A stretch of 64,000 nt of DNA from Flaccisagitta enflata. Lineage: Eukaryota > Chaetognatha > Sagittoidea > Aphragmophora. Positions 46,723 through 58,808 of this stretch are shown one piece after another. The stretch's first letter is position 1, and each line of letters opens with the position of its first letter. The notes under the pieces were generated by a model, which worked only from the letters and a program-made list of their open reading frames with translations, was not told the origin of the DNA and ran no database searches. Where the stretch lies: the NCBI GenBank assembly GCA_965153355.1, contig OZ231127.1, positions 22,754,001 to 22,818,000 of the forward strand, in the 5' to 3' direction. Position numbers and translations under genes: made by a program.

Positions 46723-47066
46723 ACAAACAAACAAAAGTAAAAGTGATGATACAAAGCAAGGAACTGACGAAGAAAATGACAAAAAATAAAAACAAGTCTT
46801 GAAAGATTTTCATGGTTCAAATTGTCCTACAACAAATTAAATGCATAATGATTTTACTGTACGTCGCATTCATAATTCTCAAATTCCATACTTACCATTG
46901 AATTTGAATCATCAACTACACTATGGAACCGATTGCCTAACTAGATTGCCTAATCAAAACGCCGAATCCGTGGGGACAAATAAAACGTGGCATGGTTTCT
47001 GTGGTTGTGGGGGTTTTCTGGGACAAGAGGGATGGGACATGAACCTCGAATGAATGAAAATCTAGT

Positions 47067-47070
<4 letters not shown>

Positions 47071-47148
<78 letters not shown>
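47071..47148. repeat. (GA)n microsatellite
   Basis: Uninterrupted GA run of about 78 bases. Confidence 0.97.
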
Positions 47149-47149
<1 letters not shown>

Positions 47150-47751
47150 ACAACAGGTAGCAATTGGAACTTCTTTCTAATCATAGATACAAATTAGATT
47201 CTCGCACCATGTTTGGTCAATCTTGGAGTTAGTTTCGGCTCCGGTGTATCCACTTTGCTATCTCGATCTGGATAATCCAAGACTTAATGCCTACGTTTTA
47301 GTTTTGGGAGGTTTGGCAAGCACATGACGAGTGTTTCCTCTTGCTTATCGTCTTGCATGAACTGTCAAGCATTATCCCCTCTCGCTGGGCTCTATCTTTG
47401 GGAGGGGAAAGAAGAGACGCCGATGTAAACGTAGCTGGAAAATAGTAAACCGCGAAGAATTTTGATGCATCGAGTAAAATTCCAAATATTTGAATTTGAA
47501 AAGGAAAAAAGAAAACCATTGAAAACATTCCGTCGATGGTTTTATGCAAAAAGAAAGAGGAATGCAAAAGAAATTGAAAAGGATTTATGTGTTCAATGAT
47601 TTCATTCCTCCATAGAACTATCGCTTAAATTAAAGAACCAGCACCACCCTAATAGTAATTCTTTATACGCGACACAGGGTTTCTCCACTGTCCGACAACA
47701 AATGTCTTCATGTGAGAACAAACAACAAATATCCTCGCGGTTGTATCATTT
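47149..47751. other. Non-coding, nothing recognised
   Basis: Unique-looking sequence without a convincing open frame, repeat or inverted repeat. Confidence 0.4.
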
Positions 47752-47942
47752 TTTAGTTGCGGACACGCAACTCTATAAGAGGCTTTGTCCGTCCGTCCGT
47801 CCGTCCGTCGGTCCGTCCGTCCGTCCGTCCGTCCGTCCGTCCGTCCGTTGGTCCGTAACCATCGAGTCGAAAAGTGGGAAAACGCGTATTTCCGCTCCTG
47901 CCCACCCGTCCGCAACTGATGGCTGTGTATCCGGCCTTGTTG
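47752..47942 (+). mobile_element. Hairpin-ended short element, expanded GTCC
   Basis: AGTTGCGGACACGCAACT, TATAAGAGGCTTTGTCCG, then an unusually long GTCC array (about 47,787-47,852, roughly 16 units), GTGGGAAAACGCG, CCCACCCGTCCGCAACTG and GTGTATCCGGCCTTGT. Shows that the internal tetranucleotide varies in length between copies. Confidence 0.85.
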
Positions 47943-48119
47943 TGTCTCTCCATGTCTTACTTTGTCGCATGCAACATACACAAGTTTTTATCTATCATTT
48001 AGCCTCGATGCTTAACGACCCGGGTCCTTTGATCATTCATGTTGGTCTACTTCACTATTGTTACAATTTGGTTTCCATGCTATGCAGTGTGAGAAATGTA
48101 AATACAAGGTGTGTCTTTG

Positions 48120-48226
<107 letters not shown>

Positions 48227-49289
48227 TCAACCCCTACCTCACTCATTCCCACACATACATCCATACACGGGGTGAATATTCCTGAGCGTCGCGCTTCAGA
48301 AGAAGAAAAGAAAAACTCGGAGCTCGATTTAGGTTTTTCTTTGTGTTGGAAGGTTTATGGTTATTCCAGTGCAATTATAGCCATAAAACTCATAGCTTTG
48401 AACGGCGAGGATGTGTACAGGAAAATGAGAAGGAACTGCAAACGAGGGGGGGGGGGGCGATGGGGGGGGTGAAAGGAGGAAGGCGAAGAAAGAGAAATGA
48501 AGCGAGGGAAAGGAGGCAAATGTCAAGAAACGGCAAGTGAACAGAGGTAGAACTAGCCATTTTTTTTCATGATTCAAATTCAACCAAACTATACATTACT
48601 GTATAGCTTATGAAGTTACATATACGAATCCATAGAAAAACGAAAAAATACTGTAAATTTAAAACGAAAAAATACTGTAAATTTGATTAAATCTTGTAAT
48701 AATGCCTTGGAATTGGGGAAGATTTTTTGATGGGACCAAAGAATAAATCAGGTTCAGCTGTTAAATCAGGTGTTGTTAAATCAGAAAAAATTAACATTGT
48801 AAAAGCCTATAAAAATTTTGGACCAAAGTATGCTGGCTGCTAAATCCGAAATGTTGGTAAATCAGGTGCCGATAAGGCAGTAGTCCACTGTACTACTAGT
48901 TGATGAAAACTCATAAAATCATAGGAAAAGACATTTCTTGATTTGTTTTGCTTGCTGCTCTACTGGAGACCAGAATGGAGACAAAGCCAAAAAAAGCTCT
49001 TTGACCAAATTTTTAGACCCCCTAAGGGTAGGGAGGATCACAAAAATGGTTTGAAATTGTGCATTGGGTAGTCGTGAATGTCTTTGAACCATTTAATCCG
49101 CATATAAAGATGTATCGGAAGCTTGTGCTAACGTAGATAGGTGGAAAGTCGGGCCCTCCTGCTTGCTGTGGAACCGTTACATTTGCCAGGAGAAGAGAAG
49201 GCAAAATGAAGAGGAACCGCGAACGAGGGGTAGAAAGAAAGTAGTGAGCAATGAAAAATGTAGCGGGGAAAAGGAGCCCCCCCCCTCCA
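48227..49289. other. Non-coding, nothing recognised
   Basis: Contains a G homopolymer near 48,447 and a 24-base near-duplicate (AACGAAAAAATACTGTAAAT) at 48,640-48,680. No supported gene. Confidence 0.4.
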
Positions 49290-49541
49290 AAAAAACAAGG
49301 CCGGATACACGGCAATCCAGTCGCGGACGGTTGGGCAGGAGCAGTAACGCGAAAACCGCTCGGAATTCAACTAGGCCGGATACACGGCAGGACAGTCGCG
49401 GACGGTTGGGCAGGAGCAGTAATGCATAAACTACTCGAAATTCAGAAACGTGACGGCCGGACGGACGGACCGATGGATGGACCGACCGACAGACCGACCG
49501 ACACGACAAGGTGTAGAGTCGCGTGTCCGCGACTAAAAAAG
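49290..49541 (-). mobile_element. Hairpin-ended element with internal duplication
   Basis: The head segment (GGCCGGATACACGGC to GGGCAGGAGCAGTAA) is present twice, at about 49,302-49,350 and 49,374-49,425, before the GACGGACGGACCGATGG run and the hairpin GTCGCGTGTCCGCGACT with A tail. Confidence 0.75.
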
Positions 49542-50644
49542 ATGAGAACAATGACAATATCAACTTCAAAACAGTAAAAGAGGAGCACCTTCAACAAGGT
49601 AATCAAGAACACAAAGAAAAACAGGAACAAACGCAATTAAGTGATGAGCGAGATGACAAACAAGAAGCTAAGGACAAGAAAGCAAACAAAACAAAATCAG
49701 CAACAAAAACAAAACAATAAAAGCCACAACAACGTGAAAAAGGAGATAGAGAGAATAGGATCTAGAGACTTAACTTCGAAGCATAGACGAGCGAGGAGGG
49801 AGGAAACTTTTACGGTGTGGGCGGGATAAAAGGGGGACGAAAAAAAAGTAATTTCAGAGAAAAAAAATGTGATGAGAGTGTTAGAGAGAAAAAAAAAGAT
49901 CACCGCCGATAACAATTAAGCGAATGGCCTTTTTTCGTATGGGATGCTAATGATTATTGGCCTCCAAATGACATCGTGAAGCAACGAGAGCTTCTTTTTT
50001 TCTTTTTCTTACTCACTAAAAATTTATCTGCGTTTCGATTAGCTTGCTACGCACCGTTTCGTTTTGATTATGAAAACGCATAACATTTGCACGTTTGCAT
50101 AGCGGCTATGAGGGAAAACAAGGCCATGAGATGTCCAAAGATGCCTCCTCGTTCGTTACAAATAAATTCAGAGAAAAGAAAGAAAGAAATCAAGGGAAAA
50201 ACCTCTAAATTGTGTCGAAAAATTCTCTTGTTATCTACGGATAGACGAACATACCAACGGACACGCCTACTTATAGAGATGCGAGTAAGCATCTAAGAAA
50301 AAAAAATCAACAAAAACCTGCGATGAGAAACATCATCAGACAGGAAAAAAAGATAAAAAGGAAAACATTTAGTCAATCAGTCTTCAGTCAAACGTTGCAC
50401 AACTACGCCTCTTATGACAGCGTGCCCACGAAGCCACCATTTAGGGCATCAACTTGCATCAAAATGGAAAAAATATGAAAATTAAGATAGAAAAACAAAT
50501 GAATAAAAGTGATTGAGATTAGACATACATGATATTTGAAAGTAAAATTTGCATCCCCTTAGTAAGAAACTCAGATTTTGCCAATATTTCTGAAGATGTT
50601 GTACTAAAAATTTCTACAATTTCTTTTTGTCCACTGACAAGTGC
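49542..50644. other. AT-rich, nothing recognised
   Basis: A-rich sequence without a supported gene or repeat family. Confidence 0.4.
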
Positions 50645-50790
50645 TGGTCGAAATTATAAGTTTGCATAGAAAACAAAAAAACAAAAAAACTGAAAAACCT
50701 AGTTCTCTCCCAAATTCGATTCCAAAGAGAACTATGTTTTTCAAAAAATACAAAAAATCCCCGCATTTGGCTGTCTTATAATTTCGACCA
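50645..50790. repeat. Small palindrome, 146 bp
   Basis: TGGTCGAAATTATAAG at the left and its exact inverse at the right; an inner pair AGTTCTC/GAGAACT lies around 50,700-50,735. A short foldback element or the tip of one. Confidence 0.65.
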
Positions 50791-51504
50791 CAGGAAAAAG
50801 TTAGATTTAAAGTTTTTTTTCTTAGTAGTTGGCCTCAAGTAAGATGGCTTTCTCAGTTGTATTATTGCCTGTGAGTGAATTTTTTTACTAAGTCACCATC
50901 AATGATACCTGTTAAGATGCTTCAATGCTTCAGTAACAGTTTTCTATGATTTCTACACACAAAATACTACTATTTTCTGATTTTTCCATCATTATATAAA
51001 TTATCTTTGTCACCCAGGGTACATAGCTTTTGACCTCTCCCCTGATTATAATAATGAAAAGCCGGCCCCTGCATCGCTTTGTTATCCTATTAGGAACCCT
51101 GATGGAGAATATAAATAGCTCGGGTAGCAACAAAGTTGTATTGATTGTCAGAAAAATGTTATGATATGTAGAGTCATGGGAAGAAATGTCGACGGTTTTT
51201 CACAAAAATACCACTATTTTTGCTGCTTTTTTCATATATATGTCTATCAAATCACCCTTTAGAGGCTATGGTGAGGTGAATGTTAGCTCATTAAGTGCAG
51301 ACAGTGACTACTTGACCAAAGAAAACATTAATGAGGGGACTTATGACGCCGTATTGAACTTAGAATAGGCTGAAGCGTTTGCTGTTTTTCTGGGGGACTT
51401 GCCGTCTTATTCCCGATGATTGAAAAAAATGGTAACACTTAAAAAAAAAAACTTTTTGAATTACAAGCAGTGCCAGAGAAGAACCTCTCTCCTCCACGAT
51501 GCAC

Positions 51505-51575
51505 CATTTTACTGGTTGTGGACACGAGACTCTACAACTTGCTTTGTCGCTCTGTCCATTCGTGGGTCCGTCCAT
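51505..51575 (+). mobile_element. Hairpin-ended element, 5' fragment
   Basis: TTGTGGACACGAGACTCTAC, CTTGCTTTGTCGCTCTGTCC and GGGTCCGTCC; degenerate and truncated. Confidence 0.4.
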
Positions 51576-51621
51576 CACATTCCTCAAATATAGTCTTTTT
51601 TTTGTCTTTTGTAGGTGCGAC

Positions 51622-52260
51622 AAGAAGGGAGACAATAGGCTGAGTCTGAAACATTAGGGGGGTATTTTGAGCATTTTCAAAGCTGTGTCAGAGTTGTAAA
51701 AATGCAGCCACATTGATGATTTTTGGTGTGCATCCTCCTTGAACATTGTACTTTGACTAAAAAATGGAATTTTGGGCTGAACTGCCTACAAAATGACCAA
51801 TTTACCCCTTTTACCTACCAATACCTTGTCAGATATGGATTTTCGAAGCTTGACAACCCCAGATCTATCATCAATATATCCAAAAAATAAATTTTCCCAA
51901 GGTATCCTGAACTTGGGTTATGCTTGATAGATGTTAAATAAAGGGATTTGGGCTAAAAAAATCCAAATCCACTAGCTTGTTTTTTTCTAATATTGTCCTC
52001 AAGCCAACTCCACTACTTACAGTAAATTTGCATAAATATCGTATATTACTTCCAATTGAGTTTTGCAGTCAAATTCTATAATCTAAGGTCCAATCTTTCA
52101 ATCCACTCATCAGCACTTCAGCTAAGGAGCCGACTCAAAAATTGCCACCTTACTCAACCTCTAGGCTCAGAACGAGATCTTATGTTTTCCTAGTTCTACC
52201 TTATCAGCGTGAGAGGTTGCGAGGGGCGTTGTCTCCTGTCTCAAAGCACCTCTTTAACTG
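51622..52260. repeat. 0.64-kb direct repeat, copy 1
   Basis: From GAAGGGAGACAATAGGCTG to GTTGTCTCCTGTCTCAAAG and ACCTCTTTAACTG. The copy begins and ends with GGAGACAA and its inverse TTGTCTCC, so it looks like a short TIR element. Confidence 0.8.
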
Positions 52261-52612
52261 AGGGGGTCACTATACATATTTTGAAAAACTGACCTGAAAC
52301 TATCAGAAACTGAGAAAAAGAGAACTAAGAATGCTGAAAAACAAGATTGAGGCCATTTCCTAGACATACTAGGCCCAAAACAGGTCAAAAATGGCTTGAA
52401 AAACCCCTATTTTACTCTTATTTTGAGAAAGTTAAAATTAAGGAGAATTTAAGCCTTATTTGGTGGATTTTTCTCAAATTTTGGGTTCTATGAATGCTTT
52501 TAAAGGTATTTTTAACTTGTTTACATGTTAGCATGCTTACCTAGTCAAAAAATAAACAAACAAACCAAAAAATACAGGTTTGATACTATCGAGATTCTCT
52601 TATAAGAAGGGA

Positions 52613-53244
52613 GACAATAGGCTGAGTCTGAAACATTAGGGGTATTTTGAGCATTTTCAAAGAAGCTGTGTCAGAGTTGTAAAAAGTATGCAACCACATT
52701 GATTTTGGTGTGCATCCTCCTTGAACATTGTACTTTGACTAAAAAATGGAATTTTGGGCTGAACTGCCTACAAAATGACCAATTTACCCCTTTTACCTAC
52801 CAATACCTTGTCAGATATGGATTTTCGAAGCTTGACAACCCCAGATCTATCATCAATATATCCAAAAAATAAATTTTCCCAAGGTATCCTGAACTTGGGT
52901 TATGCTTATTAGATGTTAAATAAAGGATTTGGGCTAAAAAAATCCAAATCCACCAGCATGTTTTTTCCTAATATTGTCCTCAAGCTAACTCCACTACTTT
53001 TTGACCAAATTTGCATAAATATCGTATATTACTTCCAATTGAGTTTTGCAGTCAAATTATAATCTAAGTCCAAAAGCTCTTTCAATCCACTCATCAGCAC
53101 TTCAGCTAAGGAGCCAAATCAAAAATTACTACCTTACTCAACCTCTAGGCTCAGAACGAGATCTTATGGTTTCCTAGTTCTACCTTATCAGCGTGAGAGG
53201 TCGCGAGGGGCGTTGTCTCCTGTCACAAAGCACCTCTTTAACTG
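52613..53244. repeat. 0.64-kb direct repeat, copy 2
   Basis: Same unit as 51,622-52,260 in the same orientation, differing mostly by small indels. The 350-base stretch between the copies is not repeated. Its right end meets a hairpin-ended element exactly after TTTAACTGG. Confidence 0.8.
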
Positions 53245-53430
53245 GCTGTGTCCGTTGGTTGGTTGGTTGGTTGGTTAGTTGGTTGGTTGGTCGGTTGGTC
53301 AAAGCGTAGGAAAATGAGCATTTTAGATGCTCTGTGTGCGGGCAGAGCATGGGTTGTGCATGTGGGTTGGACGCCCCTGCCCACCCGTCCGCAATGATAT
53401 TGTGACCCCGCTTTACTCGTTTGTAAAAAG
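53245..53430 (+). mobile_element. Hairpin-ended element, TTGG-rich subtype
   Basis: The hairpin head is lost; a TTGG array (GTTGGTTGGTTGGTTGG) replaces GTCC, then CCCCTGCCCACCCGTCCGC and ATATTGTGACCCCGC. Confidence 0.6.
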
Positions 53431-53469
53431 AGAGAATACATGGCACGGTGAGCACGAAGTAGAGAAAAA

Positions 53470-53697
53470 GAAAACAAGTGACGCGGGATCACATTATCGT
53501 TGCGGATGGGTGAGCAGGGGCAGCCAACCACCATCCACACCCAACACCCCTCCCAACCCCCCTTCCAACACAGAAACATACACAAAGAGCTTCTAAAACG
53601 CTCGTTTTTCCACTTATCGACTCGTGCTCAGGGACCGACGGACGGACCGACGGACGGACAAAGTCTCTTATAGAGTTGCGTGTCCGCAACTAAAAAG
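53470..53697 (-). mobile_element. Hairpin-ended element, long subtype
   Basis: GTGACGCGGGATCACATTAT, GTTGCGGATGGGTGAGCAGG, CTCGTTTTTCCACTTATCG, GACCGACGGACGGACCG and the hairpin AGTTGCGTGTCCGCAACT with A tail. Lies in inverse orientation 40 bases from the previous copy. Confidence 0.75.
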
Positions 53698-55216
53698 AAA
53701 AAAAAACCGAAATCTCTGCCGAAAAAAAAACAAACCAGAAATAAATAAAGGAAAACGTTTTGGCAAATGACTAAATGATGTTTCATTCTCATTTAAACTA
53801 CCTTCTTGGGATTTTTGCAACCCGGCTCCTTTTTAACTCCCACGTTTCCCAGATGTACAATCGTTCATTACTTAGGCGTCTGTATTCTTTCTTTCGCCTC
53901 TCCACTCGAACAGTTTTACGGTGCGTCCGCGTGCACGAATCCTCAGTGGCAACTGATTGTATCATTTTAGGTGTCTACAAGCCTTTTTAATCCTAACTAA
54001 CCCTGCCCAACTACATGGAACTTAATCTGTCGTTTTAGTTATCATTGTCTTCTCCGGCATTATCAAAAAACATGACACCCCTGAATTGTAAGTCCAGATT
54101 TCAAGGCGTTCATAAAACATCATTTCACCTCAAGATCTGGCGTTCCAAAAAGGTTATCGCCAAATATCTGAATAATCAAGGAAAACCCACATGTCTCATA
54201 CACCTGGGCAGAGGAAGTAATAAAAAACAACCCTCGCAAATGTTACCGGCTGTTGTAAGAACAGACGAACCGACGAATCGACGGACCAAACGCAAAAACG
54301 AATAGTCAGGCATAGGTGATAAAAACTCCACTATACTAGTTAGACTTAGACTCGGAAAATTTTCCTAGGTCAGTCAGTAGCTCAATCTTTTGCACGGACC
54401 TGCTCAGCGCTTTCAATAATGCACGTTTCAAATTTCAAGGTTCTGGCTCAAATACTTTCGAAGTTATGAGCATTTGTTTGAACCATATCAAGCTGAAAAA
54501 AATACGGGTGAATTTTTGAACTTTTTTTTGAAATATGGCCGACACAAAAATTTTCTAATTCTTTTTGAAAATAGTGAAATTACAAGATTTTGGATCTAGG
54601 CGAATCAAGCAATTTCCTATCAAATGAACCCCACTTTTAAAAAAAAAAAAAAAATCCTCATTAAGGGCTTTTTGGGGCCCCTAGGGGCCCCTAAGAAGTT
54701 CAAAATTTTGGTTGAGATCAACAGAGTTATGTGCATATGCCAAGGTATCTTTCAGGAACAAATTCAAGCAGATTAGTTCAAGCTAGAGCTCATGCCGTTA
54801 CTACCTTCGGACCGGCCGCATATAAAAGAGAAATATGAAAATTCACAAGGACTTAGATTTAGGATCTGAGGTCAATATCTATACTAGTGCTAGTCAGTTC
54901 AGCAAATGGACAGACGAAGAAGACGCGACCGACTGCTTTCACAGATAGATACTGTTTTGAAAGACTAACCTCTCTCTTTCGCGCCGAAATCCTAAATCTC
55001 TCGATGCCTCAATTACCTCTATTCAAATTTTGTCGGTAATGATGAAACAGATCAAGCGGGTCCCGAGAGCCCTCAAAGGACAACGAAGCTTTCTCGGCGA
55101 GCGTGAAAAAAAAGCGGACGTTCGAACTGAGGCAAACTTTTTTTGCATTTCGAAGACGATCATGTGTAAATAGTGGACGCAAAATTACCGTGAGGTATGT
55201 AAAGATAACAATTAAA
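53698..55216. other. Non-coding, nothing recognised
   Basis: A few open frames of 70-90 codons without motifs. The only notable point is an exact palindrome at 54,674. Confidence 0.4.
54674..54691. repeat. Perfect 18-bp GC palindrome
   Basis: GGGGCCCCTAGGGGCCCC, perfectly self-complementary, in an AT-rich setting. Confidence 0.9.
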
Positions 55217-55241
55217 TTTACAACAACGGCAACAACAACAA

Positions 55242-55272
<31 letters not shown>

Positions 55273-55447
55273 AACAACGGTAACAACAGCAGCATTAACA
55301 ACAACAGCAACATTAACACAACAACAACAACAACAACAGACAGCAACAACAACAGCAACAACAGCAGCAACAACACAACAACAACAACAACAGACAACAA
55401 CAACATCATAACAACAACAGCGACAACACGGCAAGCTTCAGCTACGG

Positions 55448-55478
<31 letters not shown>

Positions 55479-55490
55479 AACAACAACCTT
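55217..55490. repeat. (AAC)n-rich tract
   Basis: About 270 bases of AAC with CAG, ATT and GAC variants; open frames on both strands are repeat translation. Confidence 0.95.
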
Positions 55491-55659
55491 ACAAAAAGCG
55501 CACCCAACCGTTTGTGGTGTCACCAGTATTTAGGATAAACCTTGAAAGGGAGACAGGCGTTGACTAATAGGCAGTTAACTGAAATTAGAGCTCATCACGC
55601 GTAACATCCAGTCGTCATAGATGATGACAAACAGTTTCAGATTCAATCCCTCCTCGCAC

Positions 55660-55730
55660 CCCTCTATGGGCAGCGGCCCCATGGGCAGCGGCCCCACAGA
55701 GCCGATGTTCTGTAGAACACAGAGGTAAAA
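55660..55730. mobile_element. Foldback-family terminus fragment
   Basis: GGGCAGCGGCCCCATGGGCA, GATGTTCTGTAGAACACAG; matches the end sequence of the families at 20,420 and 30,370 (GCAGCGGCCCCA ... GATGTCCTGTAGGACAC). Only one end seen. Confidence 0.5.
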
Positions 55731-56149
55731 CATAAAAAAATCATTGTTCATTTATCTATACGGTCGTTTGTCCCCTCTCCCTAAGTTCATCAGCCAGCTC
55801 GCATATGCCCCAAGCTAACTCTATCTGGAGTAACATCTGCCCTCAGGCTTAGAATCAGTCTTATAAACTAAAAGCGGCTCACGTTTTAGCGCTTCGACCT
55901 GCTCACTTTCTACCACCTCAGCCTTCTTTACTACCCTACCCACGTCCTTACCCTTCACTTCGCTTCGTCCTCACCGATTCCACCCTCCACAGCCTCGAGG
56001 TCAGAAGGTCAATGACTTGGCACATTCCGTTAATGCTTGAAACCATACAACCATCAAAGTATTTCCACCATGAAAATTGGCCTCGCGCTATAAATTCCAC
56101 CATGACGAAAACCTCGGGTCAGCGCCTTTTCTTAAAAACAGGCTGAGGG

Positions 56150-56810
56150 AAAATGGCGCCACGACATTGAAGAGAAACTAGATTGGCGCCACGTCGTTGA
56201 AGAGAAACTAGATTGGCGCCACGTCATTGGAGAGAAACTAGATCGGCATCACGCCATCCGAGAGAAACTAGATTGGCGCCACGTCGTTGGAGAAAAACTA
56301 GATTGGCGTTACATCATTGGAGAGAAACTAGACTAGCTTCAAGCCATCCAAGAGAAACTAGATTGGCGTTTCGTCATTGGAGAGAAACTAGATTGGCGTT
56401 ACGTCATTGGAGAGAAACTAGACTAGCGTCACGTCATCCAAGATAAACTAGTTTGACGTCATGTCAGTGGAGAGAAACTAGTTTGGCGTCACATCATTGA
56501 ACAGAAAGTAGATTGGTGCCACATCCTTGAAGAAAAACTAGATTGGCGTAACGTCATTGGAGAGAAACTAGATTGGCGTCACGCCATCGGAGAGAAACTA
56601 TTTTGGCGTAACATCATTGGAGAGAAACTAGATAAGCGTTACGCCAGAGAGAAACTAGTTTGGCGTCACATCATTGGAGAGAAACTAGTCTGGCGTAACG
56701 TCATTGGAGAGATACTAGATAAGCGTCACGCCATCCGAGAGAAACTAGTTTGGCGTCACGTCATTGGAGAGAAACTAGTCTGGCGTCACGTCACTCCAGA
56801 GTTATAGATT
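56150..56810. repeat. ~33-bp minisatellite
   Basis: About 18-20 units of the form GAGAAACTAGATTGGCG then TCACGTCATTG. The plus strand stays open over seven units and would encode an 11-residue RHWRETRLALR-type repeat; outside them it is broken, so a protein is unlikely. Confidence 0.9.
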
Positions 56811-56956
56811 TGACGCTGTGTTCGAAAAAATTGAAATTGATGGTATTCGCTTACAAATACTATTTGACCGAGCGGGTCTGAGAGTGTCTGTTAGATCATC
56901 CATCGAATGCGTGACAGACCGGACACCGTAGGAAGTAGTAAAAGTAGATTGAATTT

Positions 56957-57013
56957 CATGGATGGATGGATGGATGGATGGATGGATGGATGGATGGATG
57001 GATGGATGGATGG
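56957..57013. repeat. (ATGG)n microsatellite
   Basis: About 14 ATGG units. Confidence 0.95.
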
Positions 57014-57282
57014 TACAGTCGGTACTTCGTCACTAATTTGAGTAAATGGCTTTATGCAGTGAAGAAGTTGTGCTAACAAGCTTTTACATTCCACCAACCG
57101 ACCAACCGAAAGTTGAATGGTAGAGACCCACGAACTAGGCTAAAAAGGATGGAACAACGCACCAGACCACACATTCTCAAAATGCCGAAAAAAATTCAAA
57201 GACGTTTTAGGCAACATTTGCTTGGCGCGCATTCGACCGATGAAATGCGAGAAGGAAAAAGAGTGAAAAAGAAGTTAGTGAA

Positions 57283-57342
<60 letters not shown>

Positions 57343-57345
57343 GAA
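57283..57345. repeat. (GAAA)n microsatellite
   Basis: About 15 GAAA units. Confidence 0.95.
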
Positions 57346-57509
57346 AAGAAAGAGCGTTTCTCTCCACGCGAAGTGCGTTGAAGGCAAGCGTGGAAATCTG
57401 TTGAAGCCTTTCCCATTTTAATCTGGATCACATCCATGCATAAACGTGAATGGAAATTATCGTTTGCACCAAGAGCCCATAATTCGGCCCCCGATTCTCT
57501 TAACCCCGT

Positions 57510-57670
57510 TTTCTTTGCACTTACTTGGAGCCACTACAGCCTCACAATCCTGTCCCAAAAATTCTTCAACTACGTTTTCTTTGCACTTACTTGGAGCCAC
57601 TTCAACCTCGCAGTCCTGCCCCTCGACAACATTCAACCACTTACTTCGAGCCACTACTGCATCGAAATTT
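57510..57670. repeat. Short minisatellite
   Basis: CTTACTTGGAGCCACTAC-like units with CTCACAATCCTGTCCC follow each other three times; units differ in length (about 48-60 bases). Confidence 0.65.
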
Positions 57671-58002
57671 TGCCCCATTCACCCTCCATTCCCTGCACCA
57701 AAGCAACTTGTTTCGATTGATTACGAGTAGACTTAGATCCTCCAGTTATTTTGTTTTGCTGCACTCGCTGTATTGAAATTGTTGTGACATGTCTTCAACA
57801 TCAATATATGTGATGAAACTGAAACTCAAATTATCCCCCCCCCTCTCTCTCCCCCCCCCCATCCGTCTCTAGCAAAAGCTCCTTCTGCCCCACTTAGCTA
57901 ACTTCATAGAACTAACCGTTTTCAGTTAAACCTACGCAATACGTCTTTCACAAAGAGACTGTTGAACAATTCTTACAAAATGCGTAAAAGCTCGCCTTCC
58001 AT

Positions 58003-58222
58003 TAAAAAAAGGCCAGATACACGGCTACCCCAGTCGCGTGCGGGTGGGCGGGGGCCATATTTGCGGTCAGTGGAGAATTTGGGCAGCAGCAATATAGCCA
58101 AAAAACCCATAAACGCCGAAAAAGTAAAGTTTGGCGGACCGACGGACGGACCGACGGACGGACGGACCGACGGATAACGGACCGACAAAGCGGGGTGTAG
58201 AGTCGCGTAGCACGCGACTAAA
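58003..58222 (-). mobile_element. Hairpin-ended short element, well preserved
   Basis: Same subtype as 29,012: GGCCAGATACACGGCTACC, GTGCGGGTGGGCGGGGGC, AACGCCGAAAAAGTAAAG, longer GACGGACGGACC run, perfect hairpin AGTCGCGTAGCACGCGACT and A tail. Confidence 0.8.
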
Positions 58223-58519
58223 AACTCTACTATATGCCCATTAAGAGTAATAATATTTTCGCCACCATGCATAACCTCCAAAAATTTCCCTCACCCCATT
58301 CCAGCTTCCATGATTTCACACACCAACTTGCCTCTTCTTTAAACCTAGCCCTAGCATTTTTTTCGCTTTGTTCTCTTTCTTTTTCATTCATTCCATTAGG
58401 TTTTTGTGCCGCGTCAGCGACCCAGTGCTTGAGTGCTCAACGCTTTGACAAAAAAAATATAGAAAGCTTCAGACGCGACTCACATGAAAAAGCAAACTTG
58501 GGGAAAATAGAAGGCGAAT

Positions 58520-58650
58520 ATGAACAAGGCCGTATACACGAGCCGAAGTCGCGTGCGGGTGGGCAGGAGCGGCGAAAAGCTAAGAAAAGCTAAGTGTGAC
58601 CGACCGACCGACCGACGGACGGACGGACGGACCGACGACCTGTTTGGATA
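58520..58650 (-). mobile_element. Hairpin-ended element, truncated
   Basis: AACAAGGCCGTATACACG, GTCGCGTGCGGGTGGGCAGG, GTGACCGACCGACC and a GGAC run; the terminal hairpin is missing. Confidence 0.65.
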
Positions 58651-58808
58651 AAGCGAACGGATGGAGATTAGGTCCAACAGTCTGTGATACTTTTTGAAAA
58701 CCATTAAAAATTCTTGTGACAACTGGTTCAAAGCCGCTAGAAAGTGCCAATAATATGAGAAGAAAGTAGTCACCGGTTGCTTGCGATTACAATACATGAC
58801 TAAAAGGA

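Noticed and set aside
57113-57421. 102-codon basic frame with RKKERKKERKKE
   Set aside because: Its second half is a GAAA microsatellite and the first half has no motif or splice context.
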